From an uncultured Clostridium sp. (GTDB lineage Bacteria > Bacillota > Clostridia > Lachnospirales > Lachnospiraceae), in contig CAJJLI010000206.1 of the NCBI GenBank assembly GCA_905192625.1, positions 1-5,266 of the forward strand: a DNA stretch of 5,266 nucleotides, written 5' to 3'. The notes beneath the pieces were generated by a model. That model was not told where the DNA came from, did no database searches, and saw only the letters and a list, made by a program, of their open reading frames with translations. Shown here piece after piece: positions 1-4,981 of this stretch; the stretch's first letter is position 1; each line of letters begins with the position of its first letter. A program made the translations under genes and the position numbers.

Positions 1-744
1 ATTGCCGGTCTTCCATATGAAGATTATAATTCATTTAAAAAGTCGTTTAATGATGTATATGATATGAAACCAGATCAATTGCAATTGGGATTTTTAAAAG
101 TCCTAAAAGGATCCTATATGCTTGAGATGAGCAAGGAATATGGAATTGAGTATAAAGACCTTGCTCCTTATGAAGTGCTATACACGAAATGGCTACCATA
201 TGAAGATGTTATAAGATTAAAAGCAGTGGAAGAGATGGTGGAAGTTTATTATAATAGTGATCAGTTCACCAATGCAGTGCAGTTTTTGCTACGTTATTTT
301 CCAGATCCATTCACTCTTTACGAGCAACTTGGAATGTATTATGAAAAAAATGATTTATTTGGTATGAACCATGCAAGAATGAAACGTTATGAAATTTTAC
401 GCGCCTTTGTTCGTGATGAAAGAATCATGAATGAAGAGATGTTTGAGGTATTTGATCAAATTCTTGTTTATGACTTATATTTGCGTGAAAAATTAAAAGC
501 AAGACCAGCGTTTGCTGCTTCTTCTGATTCGTATAAGGCAAATTTAAAAGAATTTATGTCAAATAAAGAGTTAAGAAGTCAATTTGGTGAAATGATCCAC
601 TTGGAGTATTTTACAGTTGATGTGAAAGCACTTGTTTTAGGAGGCCCTTTATGTAAAGAGGAATGCTATATGGTATTTGACTATAGCAAGAGAGATCCTC
701 TGACTCAGGCAGCAATGACCCAAAAAATAAAGGGATTCTTTTAG
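1..744 (+). CDS. B12-binding-type radical SAM protein, DUF4080 C-terminal part (5' end outside window)
   Basis: The reading frame is open from base 1, so this is the last 247 residues of a longer protein; the ATG at 64 is internal. The first visible residues, IAGLPYED, match the end of a radical SAM barrel, where a 'D-L-I-x-G-L-P' strand is usual. The following segment (PDQLQLGFLKVLKGS, then a long helical region rich in Tyr, Phe and Glu) is what I recognise as the DUF4080 domain that ends a family of cobalamin-binding radical SAM proteins. The B12-binding domain and the CxxxCxxC cluster motif should lie to the left of the window and cannot be seen. Reaction and substrate are unknown for this family. 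The gene ends 14 bp before nth on the same strand, so it probably shares a transcript with the two DNA enzymes downstream. The family call is from memory of the domain pattern; the fragment itself shows no catalytic residue. Confidence 0.8.
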   Translation: MAGLPYEDYNSFKKSFNDVYDMKPDQLQLGFLKVLKGSYMLEMSKEYGIEYKDLAPYEVLYTKWLPYEDVIRLKAVEEMVEVYYNSDQFTNAVQFLLRYFPDPFTLYEQLGMYYEKNDLFGMNHARMKRYEILRAFVRDERIMNEEMFEVFDQILVYDLYLREKLKARPAFAASSDSYKANLKEFMSNKELRSQFGEMIHLEYFTVDVKALVLGGPLCKEECYMVFDYSKRDPLTQAAMTQKIKGFF

Positions 745-750
745 AAAGGA
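745..750 (+). promoter_or_regulatory. Ribosome binding site deciding the TTG start of nth
   Basis: AAAGGA lies directly after the stop of the upstream gene and 8 bp before the TTG at 759. No in-frame ATG exists before the one at residue 104 of the product, well inside the conserved fold, so TTG is the only start that preserves the protein. Confidence 0.75.
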
Positions 751-758
751 AGAGTTCA

Positions 759-1427
759 TTGAAAGTTACAAAAAAACGTGTTACGAAAGCAGAAAGAGAA
801 CGTATCAATGCTATACTTTCTTTGCTTGATGAGCATTATACGACGGAATATAAATGCTATTTAAATCATGAAAATGCATGGCAATTGTTGATTGCTACGA
901 TTTTAAGTGCACAATGTACCGATGAAAGAGTAAATATTGTAACGAAAGATTTATTTAAAAAATATAAAAGTGTGGAAGATTTTGCGAATGCAGATGTAAG
1001 AGAATTAGAAAAGGATATCCATTCCACAGGTTTTTACCGTAACAAGGCAAAAAACATAATCGAATGTATGAGAACTTTATTGCTTGAATATCATGGCGAA
1101 GTGCCAAATGATATCGATGCACTAACTTCACTTGCTGGAGTAGGAAGAAAAACGGCAAATGTAATACGAGGAAATATTTATCATGAGCCTAGTATTGTAG
1201 TAGATACTCATGTGAAACGGATCTCAAAGAAGTTAGGTTTTACAAAGGAAGAGGATCCAGAAAAAATCGAGTATGATTTAATGAGAATACTTCCGAAAGA
1301 ACATTGGATATTGTACAATATCCAGATTATAGCACATGGTAGAAGTATATGTACGGCAAGAAATCCACAATGTAGTCAATGTTTTTTAAAGGATTTATGT
1401 GTTGTAGGGAGAAAGGTGGTTTCATAA
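759..1427 (+). CDS. nth: Endonuclease III (DNA glycosylase/AP lyase)
   Basis: Base-excision repair enzyme that removes oxidised pyrimidines from DNA and cleaves the abasic site by beta-elimination. The 222-residue product has the usual family length. The helix-hairpin-helix is seen as LAGVGRKTANV (125-135), with the catalytic lysine at K131. The catalytic aspartate is D149 in VVDTHVKR. The C-terminal [4Fe-4S] loop is complete: C198, C205, C208 and C214 give the exact C-x6-C-x2-C-x5-C spacing. HGRSICTARNPQC before and within that loop is also typical. The start is TTG, set by the site at 745-750. The gene sits 14 bp after the radical SAM gene and its TAA stop is one base before the exonuclease ATG, so the three are very likely one operon. 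The tight coupling to the exonuclease suggests translational linkage. All active-site residues are present, so the enzyme should be functional. Confidence 0.97.
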   Translation: MKVTKKRVTKAERERINAILSLLDEHYTTEYKCYLNHENAWQLLIATILSAQCTDERVNIVTKDLFKKYKSVEDFANADVRELEKDIHSTGFYRNKAKNIIECMRTLLLEYHGEVPNDIDALTSLAGVGRKTANVIRGNIYHEPSIVVDTHVKRISKKLGFTKEEDPEKIEYDLMRILPKEHWILYNIQIIAHGRSICTARNPQCSQCFLKDLCVVGRKVVS

Positions 1428-1428
1428 G

Positions 1429-2154
1429 ATGAAACGCTCATATATTGCAGTTGATATAGAAACAACGGGACTGCGCCCGGAAGAGGATGCTATTATTGAA
1501 ATTGGCGCAGTTAAATATGTGGATGGTGAAGTTATAGACACGTATACAAGTTTTATCAATCCTGGCGTTAGCTTACCGACTCATATTGTTAAGCTTACCG
1601 GAATTACCGATGAAATGCTAAAGGATGCGAAAAATATAGATGAAGTTTTGCCTGAATTTTTGGAGTTCTTTGATTCGGATCTCATTCTAGGTCATAACAT
1701 TAAATTTGATTTTAGTTTCCTAAAGACTGCGGCGATGCGACTTGGGCATCGATTTGAGAAAAAAGGGATTGATACTTTGCGTTTAGCAAAGCTTATGCAT
1801 CCAGAACTCTCTAGCAGAACATTAGAGGCAATGTGTAAAGAGTATAAGATTCAAAGAGAGCATAAGCACCGTGCCTATGACGATGCAAAGGCTGCAGCCG
1901 AATTGTATGAGGAATTGATAAAGAAATGTATAACGGACAAGAAGCAATACGACGAACAATTTGAGCCAGTAGTTCTAAATTATAAACCAAAAAAGCAAGA
2001 ACCCATGACTGCAAAGCAGAAAAAGTACTTGCTTGATTTGATAGAGTATCATAAAATAAGTGATACAATAGATTTTCATGAACTTACCAAAAGCAGCGCT
2101 TCGAAATTAATAGATGGTATTATTTTTCAATATGGCATGCTTTCTCGTAAATAG
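1429..2154 (+). CDS. DEDDh-family 3'-5' exonuclease (DnaQ/PolC-epsilon-like) with C-terminal helical tail
   Basis: A 241-residue stand-alone exonuclease of the DnaQ fold. Exo I is VDIETTG with metal ligands D9 and E11; Exo II is GHNIKFDFSFL with D94; Exo III is HRAYDDAK with H147 and D152, the H-x4-D spacing of the DEDDh class. Residues 60-90 and 105-160 match the usual core (LTGIT, IDTLRLAK, RTLEAMCKEY). After a charged linker (about 165-192) comes a small helical tail (about 193-236, beginning MTAKQKKYLLDLI and ending in ASKLIDGII). Similar 'T-x-K-Q-x-x-x-L ... S-x-x-S-K-L-I-D' tails occur at the ends of other Firmicutes nucleic-acid proteins and may aid DNA binding; that is inference. The ATG is one base after nth, with AAAGGTGG at 1412-1419 inside the nth end as ribosome binding site. 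The role may be proofreading, DNA repair or RNA trimming; the sequence does not decide. Its last 35 bp overlap the end of the opposing gene. Confidence 0.93.
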   Translation: MKRSYIAVDIETTGLRPEEDAIIEIGAVKYVDGEVIDTYTSFINPGVSLPTHIVKLTGITDEMLKDAKNIDEVLPEFLEFFDSDLILGHNIKFDFSFLKTAAMRLGHRFEKKGIDTLRLAKLMHPELSSRTLEAMCKEYKIQREHKHRAYDDAKAAAELYEELIKKCITDKKQYDEQFEPVVLNYKPKKQEPMTAKQKKYLLDLIEYHKISDTIDFHELTKSSASKLIDGIIFQYGMLSRK

Positions 2155-2743
2155 TATTCAATGAATTTAGGACGGTCTCCTTTATCAGACTATTTTGGGA
2201 ATTAACGATATCGATTAATTCCTGAATCTTGTCTGGATGTTTCTCATCTTTATAGATGGTGGCTAGTAATATGTAAGTGCTGCTAATGTCGGTCCGACAC
2301 TTAACTGCAAACAGTAGCACAGTTTTCGATTCTATTATTTTACCTTCATCATATAAAAGAGAGGCCCATTTATGTAAATTACGAATTAATAAGGTGTAAT
2401 TTTGATCATAATCAGACAAGGCATTTATATTTGCAGTGCCATAAGTAAGTTTTAAATCGGTGTTTGAATAACCAGTCAGATTAAGAATTTTTTTTGTTGC
2501 GAGTTTTTTAATTGAATCTTGGACATACAAAATTTCCTGGCTTGCATTGTCTATGAATGGTAACTCGTTTAAAGGGATCGAGATATAATCTAAATTTGAT
2601 ATATCTTTTCTTCGAACAAAATTGGATTGGTTTTCTTTTTCCCAAAACAGTGTCGATGTTTGATATTCATCCTTTGAGGATTTTGATAATTGATATTTTA
2701 GCCATATAACGAAGATGATAATGCAGATTAAAGCGCCTGGCAT
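2120..2743 (-). CDS. Membrane-anchored TPR-like protein of unknown function
   Basis: The 207-residue product starts with a short hydrophobic segment (ALICIIIFVIWL, about residues 4-15) followed by a basic and polar stretch, consistent with one N-terminal membrane anchor or uncleaved signal; no lipobox is seen. A polar linker with little predicted order runs to about residue 65. Residues 115-203 are helical with TPR-like periodicity: LHKWASLLYDEGKIIESKTVL, then a second helix pair with YILLATIYKDEKHPDKIQELI. These can be read as about two degenerate TPR units and would suit a protein-protein contact role; I cannot name a partner. The ATG at 2743 is preceded by GAAAGG with a 10-bp gap. A longer version reaching a TTG at 2812 is open but lacks a ribosome site and would overlap the miniprotein gene. 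The gene converges on the exonuclease gene with 35 bp of coding overlap, and a strong leftward promoter lies about 200 bp upstream at 2950-2978. Confidence 0.75.
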   Translation of the reverse strand: MPGALICIIIFVIWLKYQLSKSSKDEYQTSTLFWEKENQSNFVRRKDISNLDYISIPLNELPFIDNASQEILYVQDSIKKLATKKILNLTGYSNTDLKLTYGTANINALSDYDQNYTLLIRNLHKWASLLYDEGKIIESKTVLLFAVKCRTDISSTYILLATIYKDEKHPDKIQELIDIVNSQNSLIKETVLNSLNTIYEKACHIEK

Positions 2744-2785
2744 GGTAACACAACCTTTCAGTATAATTGGAAAGAGGTGAACAAC

Positions 2786-2890
2786 ATGAATTTTAGAAAT
2801 AAAAAAACGCAAAGAATAATTTCAACGGTTATTATATTATTAATCGTACTTTCTATGCTTTTATCCATTGTTGTAAGTGCATTTGTTTAA
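2786..2890 (+). CDS. 34-residue single-span membrane miniprotein
   Basis: A short reading frame preceded by a strong ribosome binding site, GAGGTGA at 2774-2780, 5 bp before the ATG. The product begins MNFRNKKTQRII, five basic residues in the first ten, followed by one hydrophobic helix of about 22 residues rich in Ile, Leu and Val (roughly 11-34), then the stop TAA. The basic N-terminus predicts an N-in membrane protein. I recall very similar small proteins (basic start, single hydrophobic helix, no further domain) in Lachnospiraceae genomes, but no function is known to me. It diverges from the TPR-like gene with 42 bp between the starts. The ribosome site, the topology-like charge pattern and a stop just after the helix support a real gene; conservation has not been checked. 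The leader of the opposing gene should run antisense across it. Confidence 0.7.
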   Translation: MNFRNKKTQRIISTVIILLIVLSMLLSIVVSAFV

Positions 2891-2914
2891 AAATAAAGAG
2901 ACACTTTTGCTTAT

Positions 2915-2942
2915 GTGACAATTTATCTTTTAAATGTATATC
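2915..2942 (+). promoter_or_regulatory. Candidate rightward sigma-A-type promoter for the VanW lipoprotein gene
   Basis: GTGACA (2915-2920, five of six to TTGACA), a 16-bp spacer, and TATATC (2937-2942, four of six to TATAAT). Transcription would start near 2949, giving a leader of about 100 nt before the ATG at 3049. The -10 box lies in the left arm of the inverted repeat at 2934-2958. Another reading is TAGAAT at 2958-2963 with a weak -35 at 2935-2940, so the exact start is uncertain. Confidence 0.45.
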
Positions 2943-2958
2943 TATTTAAAATATACAT
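2934..2958. repeat. Inverted repeat spanning two opposed -10 boxes
   Basis: Perfect 8-bp arms ATGTATAT (2934-2941) and ATATACAT (2951-2958) with a 9-bp AT-only spacer apart from one C. There is no T-tract or GC-rich stem, so it is not a terminator. Each arm carries the -10 box of one of two opposed promoters, so the repeat may simply make a bidirectional promoter, or may bind a dimeric regulator. Confidence 0.6.
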
Positions 2959-2978
2959 AGAATAATGGTAAATGTCAA
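2950..2978 (-). promoter_or_regulatory. Leftward sigma-A-type promoter, probably for the TPR-like gene
   Basis: On the minus strand, TTGACA (2978-2973, perfect), a 17-bp spacer, and TATATT (2955-2950, five of six). This is the best leftward promoter match upstream of the TPR-like gene. The transcript would start near 2943 and have a leader of about 200 nt that is complementary to the whole miniprotein gene at 2786-2890. The -10 box lies in the right arm of the inverted repeat. Confidence 0.6.
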
Positions 2979-2990
2979 TGAAGTCGTAGT

Positions 2991-3014
2991 ACTAGAAAAG
3001 TCTAATTTCTAAGT
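2991..3014 (+). other. Weak hairpin in the leader of the VanW lipoprotein gene
   Basis: ACTAGAAA (2991-2998) can pair with TTTCTAAGT (3006-3014) with one bulged A and a 7-nt loop. It is AT-rich and has no T-tract. It lies in the predicted 5' leader, 22 bp before the ribosome site. It may be chance. Confidence 0.25.
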
Positions 3015-3035
3015 ATAAGAATGTTGCGACATAGC

Positions 3036-3041
3036 AGGAGG
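3036..3041 (+). promoter_or_regulatory. Ribosome binding site fixing the start of the VanW lipoprotein
   Basis: A consensus AGGAGG stands 7 bp before the ATG at 3049. It would be only 1 bp from the in-frame TTG at 3043, so the ATG is the real start. Confidence 0.9.
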
Positions 3042-3048
3042 TTTGATT

Positions 3049-4035
3049 ATGAAAAGAACGAGTATGATAATGACAATAGCGACACTAGTAATCACTGGAT
3101 GTATCTTGTCAGCTTGTAATAAAAAAGCCTCGCCAGATATTAACGACGGGGCTTTAACTAATGAGGGAACTATTTCATTGACTCCAACTAAGGCACCTGG
3201 GACAAGCCCTAGCATTGCGCCAACCAAAGAACCAGAAGGAACGCCGGTTGTAACTGCAGGTGCTAGTGGAGCGATGGATAATGATGATATACCCAAAAAT
3301 CCTGGTAGTGATGCTGATCTGACCTTAGAAGCTGTATTAGGAAAATATACAACTACCTATGAAAGCTCAACGGAAGCAAGAAAGAGAAACATCGAAACAG
3401 CAGCGAAAAAGATAAATGGTGTAAGTATTTTACCAGGCGAGAGTTTTTCTTGTTATGAAACGTTAAACCCAATCACAAAAGAAAATGGGTATGAGGTGGC
3501 AAGCTCTTATGAAAATGGAAAAATCGTATCAAGCGTTGGTGGTGGAGTATGCCAAGTGTCATCTACACTTTATAACGCAGTATTAGGTGCAGAACTTGAA
3601 GTCACAGAACGACATGCTCACTCCATGACAGTTAGTTATGTAGACCTTTCAAGAGATGCCGCGATAGCAGGAGATTATTATGATTTAAGTTTTACCAATA
3701 ATTTAGATCACCCTGTTGTAATCCATGCGACTGCAAAGGATGGGAGATTAACGTTTGAGATTATTGGAGTAGAAACAAGAGACAAAGAAGTACGTAAAGT
3801 TGAGTACAAGCCTGTAATCTTAAGTGAAACAAAACCGCCTAAGTCGGTAGTAACTTATGATAATACAAAACCAACAAGTTATGTGAAGGTAACTCAGGCA
3901 GCGCACACAGGGTATGAAGTAGAACTTTATAAAATCGTATATGTGAATGGGAAAGAAGTTGAAAGGGTTAAAATAAATAAAAGTGTTTATGAGGCAGCAC
4001 CACAATATATGACGGTAGGAACTAAAAGCGAATAA
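3049..4035 (+). CDS. VanW-domain lipoprotein with C-terminal G5-like region
   Basis: A 328-residue exported lipoprotein. The N-terminus has basic residues (MKRTS), a hydrophobic core, and a lipobox LSAC with the lipidated cysteine at C23. Residues 24-95 form a low-complexity linker rich in Thr, Pro, Gly and Ala, suited to spanning the cell wall. The VanW domain (about 112-225) shows the family hallmarks: NGVSILPGESFS, then SSVGGGVCQVSSTLYNAVL, ERHAHSMTVSYV and RDAAI. The invariant Cys is C168 and the nearby His are H189 and H191. Residues about 255-325 (KPVILSETKPP, VKVTQAAHTGYEVELYKIVYVNGKEVERVKINKSVYEAAPQYMTVGTK) resemble the G5 module that often follows VanW domains in Clostridia. VanW was named from vancomycin-resistance clusters, but most members sit outside them and the activity is unknown; a cell-wall role is inferred. 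No van regulator or ligase is nearby, so this is not evidence of vancomycin resistance. The gene converges on the hydrolase gene with 49 bp between stops. Confidence 0.93.
   Translation: MKRTSMIMTIATLVITGCILSACNKKASPDINDGALTNEGTISLTPTKAPGTSPSIAPTKEPEGTPVVTAGASGAMDNDDIPKNPGSDADLTLEAVLGKYTTTYESSTEARKRNIETAAKKINGVSILPGESFSCYETLNPITKENGYEVASSYENGKIVSSVGGGVCQVSSTLYNAVLGAELEVTERHAHSMTVSYVDLSRDAAIAGDYYDLSFTNNLDHPVVIHATAKDGRLTFEIIGVETRDKEVRKVEYKPVILSETKPPKSVVTYDNTKPTSYVKVTQAAHTGYEVELYKIVYVNGKEVERVKINKSVYEAAPQYMTVGTKSE
3119..3155 (-). terminator. Antisense intrinsic-terminator-like hairpin inside the VanW lipoprotein gene
   Basis: Read on the minus strand, AAAGCCCCG (3155-3147) pairs with CGAGGCTTT (3132-3124) through nine pairs including one G-T wobble, with a 14-nt loop, and is followed by a run of six T (3126-3121, partly inside the stem). 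That has the shape of a rho-independent terminator, but it lies inside the coding region for the lipoprotein linker and no minus-strand gene ends here. It may stop antisense transcription, form a hairpin in the sense mRNA, or be chance. Confidence 0.35.
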
Positions 4036-4084
4036 GACACTGTAATATTCTGAGAAGATGAAAGGTGTTTACGACTATCATTAT

Positions 4085-4732
4085 CTACTGTAAAAGCAAA
4101 TTTAGCATTTTACCGATCACTTCTTTTTTTAAAATGGTATTATGTCCTGATATACAAATATCAAAATCCATTTCTTCATATTTTTTCATAGTATTCATAT
4201 AAACATCCTTCTCACAATAAATACTTGGGATAATATCCTCTAGACTGTCACCGATATTATCTCCAAGTAGAATCACATCATCTTCTTCATCTAAAACACT
4301 TATAGAATCTAATGTATGTCCAGGTGTATGAAATAATTTGATTTTATCTTCTGCAAAATATAGTTCTTTTTCAAAAACCAAATTAGGAAGGTGCATTTCA
4401 ACATCACCATAGCAGTACTGGCCATTTTTCTGTATCATCTCTTCCCATTTTAATTGAATCATTTCTCTACATAATTTGTGGGATACAATTGTATAATCTT
4501 TTAACGAACCATTTCCCCAAATATGGTCCCAATGATAATGTGTATTTATCACAATTGTTGTTCTATTATCATTTTTTAAGTATTCCTTAATTGGTTCAAT
4601 ACTTAAAGAACCTAATCCCGTATCTATAATATAATTATATTTTTTTCCAATGATTAAGTAAACATTTAAATCCCACCCTGGATTACTATGTGTAAATAAA
4701 AATCCCCTGCTTTTTATTTTTCTAATTTGCAT
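4085..4732 (-). CDS. Metallo-beta-lactamase-fold hydrolase (MBL fold, glyoxalase II-like)
   Basis: A 215-residue soluble protein with the complete dinuclear metal site of the MBL superfamily: THYHWDH gives H65, H67, D69 and H70; H139 lies in TPGHT; D158 in LLGDN; H197 in SGHN. The early strand NVYLIIGKKYNYIIDTGLG (23-41) with the DTG turn is also typical, as is the spacing between the five motifs. Nothing in the sequence shows the substrate; family members hydrolyse thioesters, lactones, phosphoesters or beta-lactams, and the short length with no extra domain fits a small-molecule hydrolase of the glyoxalase II type. It has no signal peptide, so a classical secreted beta-lactamase is unlikely. 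The ATG at 4732 is preceded by AAAGGAG with a 10-bp gap; two nearer ATGs are out of frame. The gene is transcribed alone from a promoter at 4817-4845. It looks more AT-rich than the lipoprotein gene next to it, but I did not compute this. Confidence 0.93.
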   Translation of the reverse strand: MQIRKIKSRGFLFTHSNPGWDLNVYLIIGKKYNYIIDTGLGSLSIEPIKEYLKNDNRTTIVINTHYHWDHIWGNGSLKDYTIVSHKLCREMIQLKWEEMIQKNGQYCYGDVEMHLPNLVFEKELYFAEDKIKLFHTPGHTLDSISVLDEEDDVILLGDNIGDSLEDIIPSIYCEKDVYMNTMKKYEEMDFDICISGHNTILKKEVIGKMLNLLLQ

Positions 4733-4816
4733 TGCATCATTTCTCCTTTGGTATAAAAATATATTAAAATTTTTACTTTACGATTATTTAAGATTGTAAA
4801 TAAAATATATGGAAAT

Positions 4817-4845
4817 ATTATACATTACATATTGCATAGAATCAA
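4817..4845 (-). promoter_or_regulatory. Leftward sigma-A-type promoter for the MBL-fold hydrolase
   Basis: On the minus strand, TTGATT (4845-4840, four of six), a 17-bp spacer, and a perfect TATAAT (4822-4817). The start would fall near 4810, leaving a leader of about 78 nt before the ATG at 4732. The -10 region shares the 11-mer ATGTATAATAT with the rightward promoter at 4944-4972. Confidence 0.6.
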
Positions 4846-4882
4846 TATATTTGACGTTAAAAAGAGCATAGAAAATAAAAAC

Positions 4883-4902
4883 GTTATACTGGAGTTAATA
4901 CT
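4883..4902. repeat. Tandem near-direct repeats one helical turn apart
   Basis: GTTATACT (4883-4890) and GTTAATACT (4894-4902) begin 11 bp apart, on the same face of the DNA, between the divergent promoters. The arrangement could be a binding site for a regulator. AT-rich DNA makes chance repeats common, so support is weak. Confidence 0.3.
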
Positions 4903-4943
4903 ATCATCCGATTTCTCAACGATATAAATAAGTGCAAATAACA

Positions 4944-4972
4944 TTGAAACATCATTTGTAATGATGTATAAT
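4944..4972 (+). promoter_or_regulatory. Upstream rightward promoter (P1) of the AIR-synthase-like gene
   Basis: TTGAAA (4944-4949, five of six), exactly 17 bp, then a perfect TATAAT (4967-4972). The start would be near 4979, with a leader of about 57 nt. The spacer is almost wholly occupied by the inverted repeat at 4949-4967. Confidence 0.7.
4949..4967. promoter_or_regulatory. Candidate operator: inverted repeat filling the P1 spacer
   Basis: Perfect 8-bp arms ACATCATT (4949-4956) and AATGATGT (4960-4967) around a 3-bp centre. It lies between the -35 and -10 boxes and touches the last base of one and the first base of the other, the position expected for a repressor site that blocks polymerase. 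The regulator is unknown and is not encoded in the window. Confidence 0.5.
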
Positions 4973-4981
4973 ATCGCTTAA

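Noticed and set aside
64..744. ATG at 64 as the start of the first gene
   Set aside because: The frame stays open to base 1 and the residues before this Met (IAGLPYEDY...) match the end of the radical SAM barrel, so the gene begins outside the window.
611..808. Leftward 65-codon open frame
   Set aside because: It lies antisense across the end of the radical SAM gene and the start of nth, with no recognised domain.
955..1158. Leftward 67-codon open frame
   Set aside because: Entirely inside nth; composition is that of an antisense shadow.
1811..2068. Leftward 85-codon open frame
   Set aside because: Entirely inside the exonuclease gene, whose catalytic motifs are intact on the other strand.
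2198..2222. Inverted repeat GGAATTAA / TTAATTCC with a palindromic CGATATCG loop as a terminator or binding site
   Set aside because: It is inside the TPR-like coding region, encodes an ordinary helix (QELIDIVNSQ), and has no T-tract; chance cannot be excluded but no function is supported.
2762..2767. Perfect TATAAT as the -10 of a promoter for the miniprotein
   Set aside because: The only -35-like match (CTGGCA at 2737-2742) needs a 19-bp spacer, and the transcript would begin inside the ribosome binding site.
2744..2812. 23-codon N-terminal extension of the TPR-like protein to a TTG start
   Set aside because: No ribosome site before the TTG, whereas the ATG at 2743 has one; the extension would also overlap the miniprotein gene.
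3043..3048. TTG at 3043 as the lipoprotein start
   Set aside because: It leaves 1 bp between AGGAGG and the start; the ATG at 3049 has the ideal gap.
3009..3296. Leftward 95-codon open frame
   Set aside because: Antisense to the signal peptide and linker of the lipoprotein; its Pro, Gly and Val richness mirrors the low-complexity sense strand.
3820..4005. Leftward 61-codon open frame
   Set aside because: Inside the lipoprotein gene, antisense to the G5-like region, with no recognisable features.
3049..4035. Vancomycin-resistance determinant
   Set aside because: VanW domains are widespread in Clostridia outside resistance clusters, and no vanA/B ligase, vanH, vanX or two-component regulator is nearby.
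4036..4084. Bidirectional terminator between the converging lipoprotein and hydrolase genes
   Set aside because: Only a weak TTTAC/GTAAA pairing was found; there is no GC-rich stem with a T-tract on either strand.
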